DNA from: Tsukamurella sp. 8F
Lineage (GTDB): Bacteria > Actinomycetota > Actinomycetes > Mycobacteriales > Mycobacteriaceae
Reading direction: 5' to 3'
Assembly: GCF_029167375.1 (NCBI RefSeq)
Contig: NZ_JARFTP010000034.1
Location: forward strand, 1-43,176
Length of the DNA: 43,176 nucleotides
Shown here: positions 41,788 to 43,176 of the stretch, one piece after another
Numbering within the stretch: the stretch's first letter is position 1
How the letters are laid out: each line of letters starts with the position of its first letter
The notes under the pieces: model-generated
Told to the model about the DNA's origin: nothing
The model's database searches: none
Seen by the model: only the letters and a program-made list of their open reading frames with translations
Made by a program: the position numbers and the translations under genes

Positions 41788-42789
41788 ATGGAAGACCTCG
41801 CTCCGGCATTCAACTCCGCGTGGACCGCACCGTCACCGATCGCATGCGGCCTGCGCACGGACCATCCGATCGTCGGCCTGCCGCTGGTCGACGATGGCGA
41901 GCTCGACCTCGCCGACCGACACGCGATCGAAGCGATCGGCCGCGTACAGGGTAACGACCTCGGCGCCTGGGGGCGTGAGGACCGCATCTACCTCGACCAA
42001 CCCGAGGAGGAGCCGAGCCTGCCTGTCGGCTGGTGCGCTTTCACGACCAGCGGCATCGATCCGCGCTTCTCCTGGGTCGTCCGTAGGCACGAGGACGAAA
42101 CTGTCAGCGTCCTGCTGTACTGCGGTACATCCGCCGGCGCCTCTGCGTTCAGTAGCTTCGACGGGAGTCCGGAGCTGTACCTGATGAACCGTGGCGGCTA
42201 CCACCTGGACCGCGAGAAGACCTGGCGGCGGCCGCGGCACACGGCCTACTCCGGCCGCGTCCGCTTCGTCGACCACGGCGACCGTCCTGCCTGGGAGCCG
42301 GAGTGGACCGTCCCGGTCCCGGCGGCGCGGACCGTGTCCGCGATGGAGTACCTGAGCCTCAACAGCGTCACGCCGGAAGAGGACGTGAACTGGATTCCGT
42401 GGAGTCTCGGCGGGACAGGGAGGTTCAGCTCGTCGCTCTCCATCAGTTCCGGCGGTCTGGTGCTGGACGTGCCAGACACCGAGCCGTGGAACAACGAGTT
42501 CTCGCTGTGGCTGGTCGAGCGCGACAAGCGCGCGGCCGCCGGCGAGGATCTTTGCTCGCTCGCAGACTGTGTCGTCGGATTCACCGCTCCCGAGCTGAAT
42601 CCCGCCGAGCTGATCGACTCGACGCGGATGGCGGCGATGGCTGGCCGAACGATCAATAACTTCTCGGCGAACCGCGCTCGCGGCGGCATCGGTATTCCGC
42701 AGCCGTACGTGCATCTCGGCGGCAATCCGGTGTGGACGTACGCGGTCGGCTCCGCATGGGCAGCCGGTTCCAGGCGCGGCGAAGGCTGA
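41788..42789 (+). CDS. Unknown protein, 333 aa
   Basis: The gene starts at ATG 41788 after GGAAGG. The protein is acidic and Trp-rich, with a beta-rich middle (GWCAFTTSGIDPRFSWVV, SVLLYCGTSAGASAFSSF) and a C-terminal part containing GIGIPQPYVHLGGNPVWTYA. I see no signal peptide, membrane helix or cofactor motif and do not recognise a family. Codon use is regular and the frame is long, so it is very likely real. It follows the double-palindromic operator at 41721-41762, so it is probably tightly regulated. It seems outside the biosynthetic operon. Confidence 0.75.
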   Translation: MEDLAPAFNSAWTAPSPIACGLRTDHPIVGLPLVDDGELDLADRHAIEAIGRVQGNDLGAWGREDRIYLDQPEEEPSLPVGWCAFTTSGIDPRFSWVVRRHEDETVSVLLYCGTSAGASAFSSFDGSPELYLMNRGGYHLDREKTWRRPRHTAYSGRVRFVDHGDRPAWEPEWTVPVPAARTVSAMEYLSLNSVTPEEDVNWIPWSLGGTGRFSSSLSISSGGLVLDVPDTEPWNNEFSLWLVERDKRAAAGEDLCSLADCVVGFTAPELNPAELIDSTRMAAMAGRTINNFSANRARGGIGIPQPYVHLGGNPVWTYAVGSAWAAGSRRGEG

Positions 42790-43176
42790 TTGTCGTAGGT
42801 CCCGCGCCAGATCAGGCGCAACTCGTACATGTCGCAACAGCTGCCTCTCGCTAACGATCATGGTCCCAGCGTGGTCCGCACATCCCAGATCCCGTACGGC
42901 GGTTGGTGAGTAGCAAACCCGAGGCAAGTCGGTGCCACATCAAGTAAGAACCGACATTACCGTCACAGTGACGAATAGCGGTCGGGGTCCCGGGCTTCCG
43001 GAACGGGAGTGGCACAGCCCGCCAGCGGTGACGGATCGACGTGGCGCGAGGACCATCACGACGCAGGGAGTCCAGGTGGTGCGCCAACGTAGACACGCGT
43101 AGCAACTACGGTGCTACGTGTGTCATCATGTCCACGTACGCTCATCGCAGCGTGAATGCCATTGCAGCCCAACGTG
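42790..43176. other. Right-edge intergenic region
   Basis: I see no supported gene in the last 387 bases. It contains the right copy of the 23-bp bracketing repeat. Confidence 0.45.
42959..42981. repeat. Right copy of 23-bp direct repeat with palindromic core
   Basis: The core CGTCACAGTGACG (42961-42973) is a perfect palindrome followed by AATAGCGG. It matches the left copy at 5304-5326 in the same orientation at 21 of 23 positions; the centre base and one base of the tail differ. Confidence 0.7.

Overview
The window looks like DNA from a mycolic-acid-type actinomycete (order Mycobacteriales: Rhodococcus, Gordonia or Nocardia; I cannot fix the genus). Reasons are the high but not extreme GC, GTG and TTG starts, promoters placed for leaderless transcripts, an ImuC/DnaE2-type error-prone polymerase, and HxlR, TetR and SARP regulators. 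There is no rRNA, tRNA, CRISPR array or intact insertion sequence that I can support.

Layout. (1) 1-5.1 kb is a left flank of accessory genes: a gene cut by the window edge, a secreted serine protease translationally coupled to a secreted HNH-like protein, a two-winged-helix protein resembling plasmid replication initiators, two small unknown genes and a GIY-YIG-like protein. (2) 5.6-20.9 kb is the left half of an apparent polyketide-type biosynthetic locus: a condensation/PapA-like acyltransferase, four DUF1702 (UnbL-like) proteins, a SnoaL-like protein, two near-duplicate 14-TM drug exporters, an SRPBCC protein, a cytochrome P450, two HxlR regulators with an SCP2-like tail, and a TetR. (3) 21.1-26.1 kb holds a DnaE2 polymerase and a CPA2-type cation/proton antiporter with a small coupled membrane protein; these look unrelated to biosynthesis and split the locus. 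(4) 26.3-41.4 kb is the right half: a stand-alone SCP2 protein, two SARP/BTAD activators, a third HxlR, then a + strand run of two flavin-dependent halogenase-like enzymes, a type II thioesterase, a single-module type I PKS (KS-AT-DH-KR-ACP) and a 7Fe ferredoxin. (5) 41.7-43.2 kb is the right flank, with one unknown gene behind a large inverted repeat.

Working model (inference). The one-module PKS works iteratively on a polyene or aromatic chain. The halogenase-like pair and the thioesterase act on or beside its ACP. The DUF1702 set, P450/ferredoxin, SnoaL and SRPBCC proteins modify the product, the condensation-like enzyme may acylate it, and the exporters remove it. SARPs and HxlR-SCP2 fusions would control expression. 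DUF1702 is known from enediyne clusters, but the characteristic enediyne PKS architecture is absent, so this is probably an undescribed DUF1702-PKS-halogenase system. A 23-bp near-identical direct repeat at 5.30 kb and 42.96 kb brackets the whole locus.
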